From contig JAHRBS010000003.1 of assembly GCA_024305745.1 (NCBI GenBank), positions 558,001-622,000 of the forward strand: a stretch of 64,000 bases of DNA. Reading direction: 5' to 3'. The position numbers were made by a program, and so were the translations under genes. Shown here one piece after another: positions 51,656-62,800 of this stretch (position 1 is the first letter of the stretch; every line of letters begins with the position of its first letter). The notes below the pieces were generated by a model, which had not been told where the DNA came from, ran no database searches, and saw only the letters and a list, made by a program, of their open reading frames with translations. The stretch comes from Polyporus tsugae (Eukaryota; Basidiomycota; Agaricomycetes; Polyporales; Polyporaceae).

Positions 51656-54549
51656 TCACCAATAGTCCTGCGCCCGATACCCCACGACCTCGACCTTGCC
51701 CCTTTTCTTCCGCTCCGCCTCCCACCGCTCGACCCACCGCGCCATCTTGCCCCGCGACGCCTCGCTCCCCACGTTCACCGTCGCGATCATCCGCCCCCAG
51801 TCGAACGAGAGTGCGAAGCACGTGAGCTCGAAGAACGAGCTGTGCTCCGAGTACGGCACGCCGTACACCTGCACCGCCGCCGTCGAGTTCCGTGCGGGCT
51901 GCAGGTTCGCGTGCGTGAACGTGCGCGACTGCGAGCGCGAGATCACGGTCGGGATCGAGGGGAGCATGTCCGTCCCGCTCGGTGCAGAGAACCTGTTTTT
52001 GGTTTGGTTTGTTTCTGTTCAGAAAGCGGGAGAACGAGGGTGCATTGCAACGTACGTCCATCCCGTCGGTCTGAAGCCGATGGCTTTGCTGTAGTGGCCC
52101 TTCCAGCGCTCCATGTATGCCTTTAGTCGGTCCGACGCGATGAGGGCCAATGGCACGAGATGTACACGGGCGGCAAGAGGATCCGTTGTCAGGAGCGCAT
52201 GCAAGTCCGGGTCCGACTGACAGCGCAGGATGGCTGCCTTGCGCGAGTCGCAGTATACCTTGGTATCTAGAGCTTTTGCTATCGCTGTAGGATGTGTATT
52301 AGACATCTATCGAACCAATCATCCCACGATCAGCCTCACCTTTGACGATGCGCTCCTTCCCAATGGAGTACGTCCTGGAACGAATGGTCAGCTAATGTGC
52401 GATCTCGTATACAGTCTAGAAGAGCTCGGCTCACCCTACGACGACGAGGATCTTGTCGGAAGTCCCGTTGACCTTCTCTTTCTCCTTGCCTTTGTCGTTC
52501 TTCTCGACCCGGGTGAACCAGCCAGTCATTGTACGCGGTTTTCCGTCTCCCGCTGTGGCATCGTCCGAAGACCTGCCCAACACGAGGCGTTTCGCCAGCT
52601 CTGCACACGCCGATATGACAAGCGGCTGAGGCGGGAAACAGTACTAGCACGAGCACGGCCGTGTTAGCACACTTTTGTGTAAAGGGAATATGCGTAAGCA
52701 TACCTTCGGATCCAAGTACGTCGTGTCCAAATAGCAGTGGTCGATATGCTTGTCCTTGACGGCAGGGTGCAAGGCATGCTGCGGTGACGCACGGAAGTCT
52801 CCACAATGAAGGTACCTGAAGACCTTCGCCGACCCGACAAATTGCGACTTGTATGCGCTGTCCCCGGCGTTGACGGTCTGCTCGCCTTCGAAGAGGAAGA
52901 GACACGATCCCGGGCCTGGGAACGGAATCACTCAGAGCGTATACAAGGTGCTGACGGAGGCGTACGCACAGTGATTCGCTTCGATGAGCGTGACCTGCAC
53001 TCCTCCAGTGTTCGGTATGGTGGTCGGCACGTCCATAGGAAGGGGATGAGCCCATTTTGGGTCGACACCCAGCATGTGGATGATCAAGTTCGCAGTTGCC
53101 TCCGAACAATATATGGGGCCAACGTCCCACTTTGCCGACAGGTTTGTGTAGTGATCGGAATGCGCATGGCTGAGGAGGACACGATGAGCATTCATGAGAT
53201 CAAGAGGGGCGCATATAACGAACATACGTGAGAAAGTAGGCGGTAACGTTTGGGATGGCCCCATAGCGGAACGCGTCAACGGCGATAGGCATGCCCTGCA
53301 TGACCTTGTAGAACGGCGCTTTCCGCCGCCCACCGTTGGCTTTCGTTGCACGGAAGTCGCGATCCTCAACGGCAGAGGCTTCTTTCCAGGCCTCATTCTC
53401 CTTGTACGAGGTCATGAGCGTGGTGAAGATATTGGCTTCACCCTCCTGTTTGATGAAGCCCTTGGAGGATCCAGCGATGGGCTCGCACTTTGGTACCTGT
53501 GGTATTTGCAGAGCAGACAACGGTCGGAGGGGTTTGGAGTTGGATGAAGCTGCGGATGCAGAGTCAAGCCCTGGGGCCGGACGATCTGGAACAGCGTTGA
53601 GACAGGCGTCGACGTGATCGTGGATTTCCTGCAGCGAGATCAGCGGCATATACGTAGAGCAGTGCATCGCCGTACGAACCAGATTGCTCATCCCCACCAA
53701 CTCCCTCTCGCATATAGGGCAGCTCTCAACAGGTTTCTCTTCAGCTGACAGGATCTCATCGTCTAAGGTTAGGTCGATGTCGACACCGTCTTCTTCTTCT
53801 GTCTTGGGCTTGTTGCACTCCTCGTCAATGAGCTCCAGTTCGTCGTCTCCCGTGTTCCAGTCGCCGTCGGCCAGGAGCACATTCTCGACCAGACATGCCT
53901 TCCCGCCTTGCTGAACACACTTCGCTATCTGGCTAGAGACACTGTCGTGGGAGCAGTCAGGCAACATACGGCCATTGTTCGTAGGGGGGTCTGCCGCATC
54001 TTGTTGCTCTTGCGTAGCAAGCAAGGTGGGGAACCCAAAAGGTGACGGTTCCCTCCTATCATCTTCGAGTTGCTTCTCCGGAGTAGATGGAACGAGAAGC
54101 GCGGAGGGGAAACCGAAAGTGTACTGACTGGAGCCAGGTTCATTCTTAAAGGTGGGTTCTTCGTCCAGAACGTCAGTTAACGTACATGCTCAAGAACTTG
54201 TGTGCGCACTGTAATCCGCAAGGACAGGCGTAGTAGGCCGCACCTCCTTCCCACATCTCACCGAGGTATCTCTCGACCCGCATTTAGCGTTCGACGTGTT
54301 TTGCACGAGCCGAGGAGCGGGGCGCACGAAAGATACCTCCACAGAGTCGTCGTCATCCGAGTCTTCAATGACTATGATGTCCTCGGGAAGCTCGCGCTTG
54401 ACAGGAGGCACGCTTTTGTGGCGAGCGAGCGCACCATTAGTCTTGGGTTTCTTTGGCTCTCTTGCATTGGAACCAGCGGACCCCTTCCCGAAGAAGTCGA
54501 GGATTGTGGATGACCGGCTTGTAGTAGGCTCCTTGCGCTTCTTGGACAT
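51656..54549 (-). CDS. PSO2: DNA interstrand cross-link repair nuclease Pso2/Snm1
   Basis: Metallo-beta-lactamase/beta-CASP 5'-exonuclease that processes DNA interstrand cross-links. The start is MSKKRKEPTTSRSSTILDFF at 54549; an in-frame ATG five codons upstream (54564) is also possible. The N-terminus has a PIP-box-like STILDFFGK followed by basic and acidic segments (IIVIEDSDDDDSVEVSF). A UBZ4-type zinc finger is at ~53725-53600 (CPICERELVG, HVDACLN). The metallo-beta-lactamase core runs from YGAIPNVTAYFLTHAHSDHY (motif HxHxDH, ~53250-53130) through IEANHCPGSCLFLFEG to YLHCGDFRASPQH and the YLDTTYLDPK loop. The beta-CASP/DRMBL part includes VVGTYSIGKERIVKAIA, YGVPYSEHSSFFEL and the end YRAQDYW. 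Exons join in frame. Confidence 0.93.
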
Positions 54550-54564
54550 TCCGACAAATTGCAA

Positions 54565-54985
54565 TTAGAAGGTCGTTCAGCATTCGCCAGTGAGTGTAGA
54601 ATAAAGCACGATTATTTGCGTCAGGACGTTATGATACAGACATCTAAGACGACGAGCGAATGAGGAGTGTAGCGCAGACGGTGATGGACAAGAACAAGAA
54701 CAACCTTGTGCCTGCAACAACCCCTCTCGTCACCGAATTTAGATTAGATAACTCGTGGATAACTGATACCTAACGAGGCTAACTCTCACTTATCAAACAC
54801 TTCGGTTTCCCAAAGACGAGAACGATGCGAGAGACACATGGATGCGGGAGAGGACCCCGATTGCACACTACAGGCATGCATGCAGAATTTTTGGTGGCGT
54901 ACTAGGGCATACAAACAGGCGCATAGGCATGCGTGGGTAGACGATGAGCGTAAACATAGCAGCAGCAGTACAATACAGACCCCGT
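54565..54985. other. spacer between PSO2 and eS4
   Basis: About 420 bases holding the PSO2 promoter and the eS4 3' flank; no further feature seen. Confidence 0.5.
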
Positions 54986-56161
54986 CTATTGCTCCGCAGC
55001 ACGCTGTCTCCTCCTGACATCACGCTCCTCAGCAATAGTGAGCTTGATACCCTTGCCCTTCGGCAGGGATACCCAGGACTTCGTGCCCTCGCCAATAACG
55101 AAGATGTTGGAGATCCTACACTCATATAAGCACTACATCCGATGAGATATAAAGCAACAGAGTACTTACCGCGTAGCGAACGTACGCTCAAGAGAGTCCT
55201 TGACGTGGACGATATCGAAACCACCGATGTGCTTCTCGCGGTGGGTGATGACACCGCAACGGCCCCTGTTACGACCACCGGTGATGAAGACGAGGTTGCC
55301 AGTATCAAACTTGACAAAGTCGGTAAGCTTGCCCTGGTCGATATCGAAGCGGACGGTGTCGTTGACTCTGATCGAGGGATCAGGGTAACGGATGGTGCGG
55401 CCGTCGTGAGTGACGATGTAGGGAACACCCTTGTTGCCAATCGCCACCTTGCGGACCTTGAGGAGCTTGTAGGTCGCCTCCTCGGCGGTGATGCGGTGGA
55501 TCGTAAAACGGCCCTTAACGTCGTAAAGGAGACGGAAGTGCTCGCCCGACTTCTCGATCGAAATGACATCTTAACAAGACAGTTTAGGCCTCGTTCATAG
55601 CAAAGCATAACATTAAGGTGAAAACGCACCCATAAAGCCAGCGGGGTAGGTGGGGTCAGTCCTGACCTTGCCGTCGACCTTGATCAGGCGCTGCATGACG
55701 ATCGAGGTCACCTCCTTGCCGGTCAAAGCGTACTTGAGGCGGTTACGAAGGAAAATGGTGAGGGGAAGAGATTCGCGGAGTTTGTGGGGACCGGGGGAAG
55801 GGCGAGGGGCCTAAATGTGGTTGTCGTTCCGTTTAGCAAGTCTCTTCGCCGAGACTGCAATAATACGCACATAAGTGCCGCTAAGCTTATCGAGCATCCA
55901 TGAGGATGGTGCGGCAAGACGCTTCAAGTGCTTTTTGGGTCCTCGGGCCTGAGAAGAAAAGCAAAGGGGGAGTCAGCATGAGTCCGACGATGCAGGAAGG
56001 TCGCCAGAGTCGTCCGAGAGAGAGCCTGTATCGCGAGCAGAGGTGCGGGGTTCATCCAGAGACCGATTGCAGCATCCACCCCTTCAAGCCGCAGAATACA
56101 CCCCTTCCTTCACAGCATCTCCACGGACAGTCCTGGAGACGAGCAGCAGCATACTGACCAT
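54986..56161 (-). CDS. RPS4: 40S ribosomal protein eS4
   Basis: Structural protein of the small ribosomal subunit. The start codon (56159-56161) stands alone in exon 1: ATG is followed directly by the donor GTCAGT. A ~210-base intron leads to [20 protein letters not shown]. Later blocks are [95 protein letters not shown] (KOW-like) and the end [11 protein letters not shown] at 54986. Length ~262 residues, standard. An intron right after the ATG is frequent in ribosomal protein genes. It is divergent from TFIP11 with 260 bases shared upstream. Confidence 0.96.
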
Positions 56162-56421
56162 GTTGGATGTCTTGCGGTCTTGACGTTGGCGGCGGCGACG
56201 GCCTCGTTTGCTGGTACAGTCGGTCCAAAACTTGGATAGTGTTCACCGTCGTAAGCGCCATCAGGCGGAGTTGATCTGGGTGGGAAACCAGACGAGCGCT
56301 ACTGTGTCCTTTGAAGCGCCCGTCTGCGCCTGTGACGCCGATCGAGCGCTGAAGCTGCATCTTTAGACTGCACCGTGGTTTTGTCTCCAACTTCGATTAT
56401 TGTCGCAACGACGTTCGCAGC

Positions 56422-59400
56422 ATGGGTCGGAGGAAACGACAACTCCTCGACGACGACTCTGATTCTTCTCCTGCCTCTGAGCTCGACGAACCCAACTTTG
56501 ACGACAATGACCCGAATGCACGCGCCGAGCGAGAGCTCTTCGAGAACCCCTACAAGAAAAAACGGCGGCGCAAGAACGGCAAGGAGGACGCGATATACGG
56601 AGTGTTCGGAAGTGACGAGGACGAGGAGGACGAGAAGGTGGCGCGCAGGAAGGCTAGGACTCGTGCTAAGGCCCCGGCCTTTGTGTCTTCCAGCTCGAAG
56701 GTGACGCTCGATGAGGACGTGGACATGGAGGATAACCAGGGGAATGTGGAGGGCGGAGAGGAGAGCTCAGAGGAGGAGAAACCGGAGGATATCGGTTCGG
56801 ACAACGAAGAGTCGGGGCCATCTGATTCTGGGCTGTCCAAGGCACCGTCTCCGCGGGTACGAGAGGACGAGGAGGAAGAGGAAGAGGAGAGGCCGCGCTT
56901 TGGTGGACTGGGGCTGGGTGCGGGGAAGGGCGGTATAGGTTCGTCGAAGAGCGGTATAGGTTCGTCGAAGGGAGGCATTGGGTCGTCGAAGGGAGGCATT
57001 GGGTCATCGAAGGGAGGCATCGGGTTGTCGGAGGGAGGTATTGGGAGCGCGTCTGCGGCACCCTCCTTCGCGAAGGGTAGTATCGGCTCCTCGCGCCTTG
57101 CTGCCCCCGAGTCCTCAGCTTCACCATCGCCCGCCCCCGTTGCTGCGAAAGACTTCCCCACCGCTTTCGGCGCAGCACGACAGCAACGGTCTTTCCTCCG
57201 AAGTGCCGACAGCAGCAGCAGCACTCCCCGGTCAGTAACGCCTCTCAGTGCCGTCGAACATGGCCACTTCTCCAAGATCTCCGGGACGTTCGGTGCACGT
57301 ATGCTTGCGAAGATGGGTTGGCAGACTGGTCAGGGACTGGGGACGACGGGCGAGGGTATCGTGACCCCAGTGGAGAGCAAGCTGCGGCCGAAAGGTATGG
57401 GTCTCGCCTTTAAGGGTTTCAAAGAGAAGACCGAGCAGTCCAAGGCCGAGGCACGCCGGCGGGGCGAAATTATCAGCGACGATGACGATTCTGGGGCTAC
57501 CGCTCGCAAGGCTCGCAAGGCCGCGAAGGCTCATGAAGCCCGTACGGACGCTTGGAAGAAGCCAAAGAAGACGAAGATTCGCGTCGAACACAAGACATAT
57601 GAGGAGATTATCTCGGAGGCAGGTCAACAGGCCGCTCCCCAGGCTGGCGTTGGTCCTATTATAGACGCGACGGGAGCTACGGTAATTATATGGCTAGTTA
57701 TTGTCTTGCTGAGTAGTGCTGATTGCGTTCTATAGCTCAAGGAGGTCGCTTCATTGGCCGAAGTGGCAAGGGCCTCATGGACACCGTCCACGGATGCCAT
57801 GCGTCTTCCAGAAATTCGACACAATCTGCGTCTCATCACTGAGTCATGTCGTACCGATCTGGACGGTCTCGCGAAGGAGGCTCGCGCACTCGAGGAGCGC
57901 AAGAAGTGGATTCGCGCCGAAGATGCTAGGCTACGGAAGCAGGTGGACTACGAGGCTGAACGTAAGTGCATGTTACCCGTTTGTGACCGGTACCGAAACT
58001 GACGGACTTACAGTCATTGCTCGCATGCAACAGATGAACGTCGTCGTTGAAGGGATCAATAACCAAGCTCGGGAGGCTGCGTCTATGTACGAGGCATCGC
58101 TGGAGCTATTCTCTCCTGGCTTCGACAAGCTCCTCGGCCAACACGCGAAGGAGTTTGACCGTTACCGTCTGGACGAGGTGGTAGTTGCTGCGATTGCGCC
58201 TGTCGTATGTCCCGTCGTTAGCGTTTTGGCTCGAAGGTACTTAATCATATGCATCTAGATCCGCCGGATGCTGTCCCAATGGCAGCCCCTGGAAGACCCC
58301 ACTGCGTTTACCGCGAATTTCCGCACATGGCGTCGTGCGCTGAAGATGGCTGCTCCGGAAGAGAAGCCAGCGCACCATGTTCAAGTGTACGGCAGCAGCA
58401 CAGTCGTGTCTGTTCCTCTAGCAGAGTACGTGGTTCCCTCTTTTCGTAGTTCCATATGCAGCACTTACGCCATTGGTCAAATAGGGAGAAGCCGATGACT
58501 CCGTACGAAAGCTTGCTGTGGAACACCTGGCTACCTCGTGTTCGCTCTTCGCTCAATAACGATTGGTCGCCGGAGGACCCCGGACCAGCAGTGCGCCTGT
58601 ACGAAGCGTGGTCATCGTTCTTGCCTCCGTTCATACGCGACAACTTCTTCGACCAACTCGTACTGCCAAAGGTCCACAAGGCGGTGGGCGACTGGAGCCC
58701 GCGGAAGAGCAAGGTTCCGCTCCATAGGCTCGTGTTCCCATGGCTGCCTCACGTTGGCCTGCGATTGGAGGACGTCCTTGGGGATGCGCGGAGAAAGATC
58801 AAGAACGTGCTACGCGCATGGTCCACGTCGGAGCCCATTCCTCACGATCTCGGCGTCTGGAAGGACGTGTTCGATCTCGGCGAGTGGGACACGATGCTGC
58901 TCAAATATATTGTACCCAAGCTGGGCTCCCGACTGCGCGAAGACTTCCGCGTCAATCCTCGACAACAAGATATGCAGCCTTTGCAAGACGCCATGTCGTG
59001 GGAACCGCTCTTACGCCCGACCATCCTTGCGCAAATCCTCGAGAAGGAGTTTTTCCCGAAGTGGCTGGATGTGCTGTACATCTGGCTCATCCAACCCAAG
59101 GCGAGCATGATCGAGGTCTCACGTTGGTACGAGGAGTGGAAGAAGCCCTTCCCCGAGAGCATCCAGAAGACGCCCGGCGTGTCGCAAGGTTTCACTCGCG
59201 GGCTGCAGCTCATGAACAAGGCGCTCGAGCTTGGCCCTGATGCGTCCACCCAGCTCCCTCGCCCCGACCACACCATCCCCCTCTCCATCGGCGCGACAAC
59301 CGCTGCGGCAAAACCAAAGGAGAAGCCACGGCCTGTGCGGACGCAGGAAATCACCTTCCGGTCTATCGTGGAGGAGTATGCATCGTCGCACAACTTGCTG

Positions 59401-59583
59401 TTCTTGCCTACAGGGAAAGCGCACGAGCAGTCGCGGATGCCGCTGTATCGGGTGTCACCCTCTACGGACGGGAAGGGCGGAGTGCTGGTGTACATCTTGG
59501 ACGACGCTGTGTGGGCGGCGGACACGAGCGGGGTGTATGGGGCGATTACAATAGAGGACATGGTGCTGAGGGCGACCAAGTAG
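56422..59583 (+). CDS. TFIP11: G-patch spliceosome-disassembly factor TFIP11/Ntr1
   Basis: Nuclear protein that recruits and activates the Prp43 helicase to take apart the intron-lariat spliceosome. The start is MGRRKRQLLDDDSDSSPASE at 56422. An acidic/low-complexity N-terminal TIP domain follows (ENPYKKKRRRKNGKEDAIYG). A GGIGSSK minisatellite sits at residues ~170-209. The G-patch runs from GTFGARMLAKMGWQTGQGLG to KGMGLAFKGF (57287-57420), with all its glycines. The C-terminal GC-rich-binding-factor-like domain includes WNTWLPRVRSSLNNDWSPED, FLPPFIRDNFFDQLVLPKV, HRLVFPWLPHVGLRLEDVL and FFPKWLDVLYIWL. The end is EDMVLRATK at 59583. Three or four short introns interrupt 57680-58490; the last exon is long and open. 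Confidence 0.94.
56929..57048 (+). repeat. in-frame 21-bp minisatellite (GGIGSSK) in TFIP11
   Basis: Five full 21-bp units plus a partial sixth begin at 56929, 56950, 56971, 56992, 57013 and 57034. They encode GGIGSSK-type heptads with small changes (S for G, L for S, E for K). The unit length is a multiple of three, so copy-number change would not break the frame. Confidence 0.85.
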
Positions 59584-59851
59584 GGATGGTCGCGTACAGT
59601 ACTTACCATAGTCATTGTACGATCTTTTGTATGGAGTAAGAGAGGGGCAGAGAGGCCCCAGTAAACCTTGAAAGGAAGGTTTAATAATCGGGATAACGCC
59701 GGGGTAAGCCGCTGAGTAATTGGAGCGGCGCCGAAAAGAGGGATGAGTGCGGAAAAGTGGTAACGAGAGTTGCTTGCCGTCGACGACGTTCTTGACCTTG
59801 CTCTGTTCGATAACCTACTGGAGGGGATCGATGGCTCGCTGCATGCACTAA
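59584..59851. other. spacer between TFIP11 and UFD4
   Basis: Under 300 bases of tandem-gene spacer with TFIP11 3' UTR and UFD4 promoter; no other feature. Confidence 0.5.
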
Positions 59852-62800
59852 ATGGACTCTACCCAGCCCCAAGCAGCGACTAGTAGCAGCAGCCCTTACC
59901 CCGCGCACACCGACGGGCCATCTCAGCCAGGATCCTCCGAGCCTAAGGTTCTGCGCTCCAGCGCACGAGTCAAGGCAGCCAAGCAGAAGGAGAAACAGAA
60001 CCAACGCACTCAACAAGACGCATCGCAGGCATCCTCATCCTCCTCTTCGAAGCGTACCCGCGACAACAAAGGCAAGGGGCGGGAAGTAGCTGACGAAACC
60101 CGAGCGAGTAAACGGTATGTCTGGAGACACGGTACCCTATGTTCGAAGCTTATTTTCTGCTGCAGCACACGCCGAACCACCTTCCCCACATCCTCCGCAC
60201 TCACAATCAACGAACCGACCAAGGACACCAAGGGCAAGAAACGCGCAGCGCCTGAAGATCACTCCGACGACGACGGGACGACCGCAACATCCTCAGCAGC
60301 GAAGAAGCTACGCCGTGCTACCAGTGCTTATTCACTCAGGCCAAGGGGGGAGCATCACGGAGCATCTGACATGACTAGGAAGACGAGGTGCGTAACGTCC
60401 GCATATATGCTGATCCATCCCCTGACGATTCCCGCCACCGTCAGGACCACCTCGGGCAAAGGCAAGGCGAACGCGAAGACCAAGGCCATGATGGCTGCAG
60501 CTGGCTCATCGCGCGTTGTCGACGAGGACATAGACATGGTTGACGCCGAATGCATTCGGGACAACGGTGAGCCGAATGACGAGAGACGCGATGATGATGA
60601 GCACGAAGAAGTCGTGGACGATGGAGGCGGTGGAGACGACGACGGTGACGATGACGAAGCCGACCGGGACCTCGCAAGCACTCTGGCCGCTGTCGGGAAC
60701 GAGCCATCCGCCATGTCCATCTTCGGCGACTATCGTCAGCTCGGATCCTATATGATGGGCATATCTGGCAGGTTGAAGACCATGCTCAATAATATCAAGC
60801 CGACGGCGGATCCGACGACTCGGCTGCTGACACTACAAGAGCTGAGCGAGTTGTTGAGTATCAGCACCGAGGACACCCTTGCCGGCTCGTTCCAGGTGGA
60901 AGCGTTCATCCGGGAGCTTGTCAAGATCTTGGGCGGCACGGGGAATGACGAAGGCGAGGATGACGAGGACGACGGGGTTGAGCAGGATGAGGATGCTGCC
61001 CTTGCCGCAGCTTTGGCGATGAGCGCGGGCGGTGGCACCTACCAAGGTGACGAGAACTTGGAGGCACAGGTTCTTGCGTGCCGGTGTCTTGCGAACTTGA
61101 TGGAAGCCCTCCCCGGGGTCGCGCACACTGTCGTTTACCATGGCGCGATCCCCGTTCTTTGCAGCAAATTGATCGAGATTTCCTATATCGATTTGGCAGA
61201 ACAGACCTTGAGTGTATGTTCTCCGCATTTCTTTCTACTACCCAGGTGCATGCTCATTTGTACCATAGACTTTGGAGAAGATTTCAGAAGAGTTCCCCAG
61301 CTCCATCGTGCGAGAAGGTGGCCTAGCTGCCCTGCTGAACTACCTCGATTTCTTCTCTATCGCAGTCCAGAGGACGGCTCTCCAAGCTGCCTCGAACTGC
61401 TGTCGCAACGTCTCCATTGAACACTTCCCCATGATCCGTGGCGTCTGGCCAATAATTCGCAACTGCCTAGGCTACTCCGACCAACGTCTTGTCGAATACG
61501 CTTGTCTCTGCGTCATCCGCATCATTGATTCCTACTACCGCTCCTCTCCCGAGAACCTTGAGGCACTCGTCGACATCGACCTCATCCGCGCCATCAACAT
61601 GCTCCTGCTCCCCGCAGGCGGCTCGCCTCTCATCGCGTCCAGCACGTTCACTCTTCTTCTTCGAGCTTTGGCAACCTCTGCTCGCGTTAGTCCCAAGGTG
61701 ACGCTGGTTTTGCTGGAGGCTGGCATCGTCGACACCTTGTACCAAATCTTGACCGGTGTCCTGCCACCAGCGTCTGATGGCGTCGATGAACAAGGTGATG
61801 CCGCTGGTGGACAAGGTCTTGGTGGTGGTCTCGCCGACATGACCGTCATGGAGAACCTGGCCCATCGTCCCAAGGACCAGGTAGAGGAAGCGTTGAGCTT
61901 AGTGTCGGAGCTGATGCCGCCGCTGCCGAAGGGTTAGTAGAGTCATCGCTCCTTGATGTTACCGCTCACCCTCGTTTGCGTAGATGGCGTGTTTGACCAC
62001 AAGACGTACACCGAGAAGGCGCTGAACAAGATGATCAGAGCAAAAGCTAAGGCAGACCGTGCCGCTGCCCGGCAAGCGGCTGCTGCCCAAGCCGCCTCTA
62101 GTTCTACATCTCGTCCCGTCACGTCCGATACTTCTTCAGGCTCTGCGCCGACAGACGACAGCCAAGCTACTGAGGCTATGTCTGTCGACCCTCAGTCCGC
62201 TCAGGAGATGGAAGAAGCGTTGCCACAGCTTCAGAAGGAGCCTGCGACGGTCGATCGTACAGAGCTCCTCCGCTCGAAGCCCGAAGTCGTTGGACGATTC
62301 CTACACCTTATGGTGCCGATCCTCGTCGACGTCTATGCTGCAAGCGTAATCACTCCTGTACGCATCAAGACGCTCACTGGTTTGCTGAAGGCGGTCAGTT
62401 TCTTGGATGGAGAAGAGCTGAAACAAGTTTTCACTGTAAGCGTCTGCACTACTTCGTGTATTCAAATACGCTAACTACCGATGGTAGTTTGTGCCCGTTG
62501 CTAGCTTCGCGTCGTCTATCCTTTCCTCCAAGGACCACCCCACCCTCGTCATCGGGGCGCTTCAGCTCGCGGAGTTGTTACTTGCCAAGGTGCCGACAGA
62601 GTATAAACCTGTGTTCCGCCGCGAGGGTGTCTTCCACGAGATTGAAGCGCTTGCCTCACGGACCATCACATCATCAAAGTCGAAGGACAAGGATAAGAAT
62701 ACCGACAAGGATATTTCGGAGGCCCCATCTCCCGGTGACACCGGAGTCCTTACCTCTGTCCCCGTCCCCATCGCCCTCATCACCTCTATTCCTGGTTACA

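Noticed and set aside
56550..57275. 241-codon minus-strand frame opposite TFIP11
   Set aside because: Made of Ser, Pro and Asp runs mirroring the acidic and minisatellite sequence of the real plus-strand gene.
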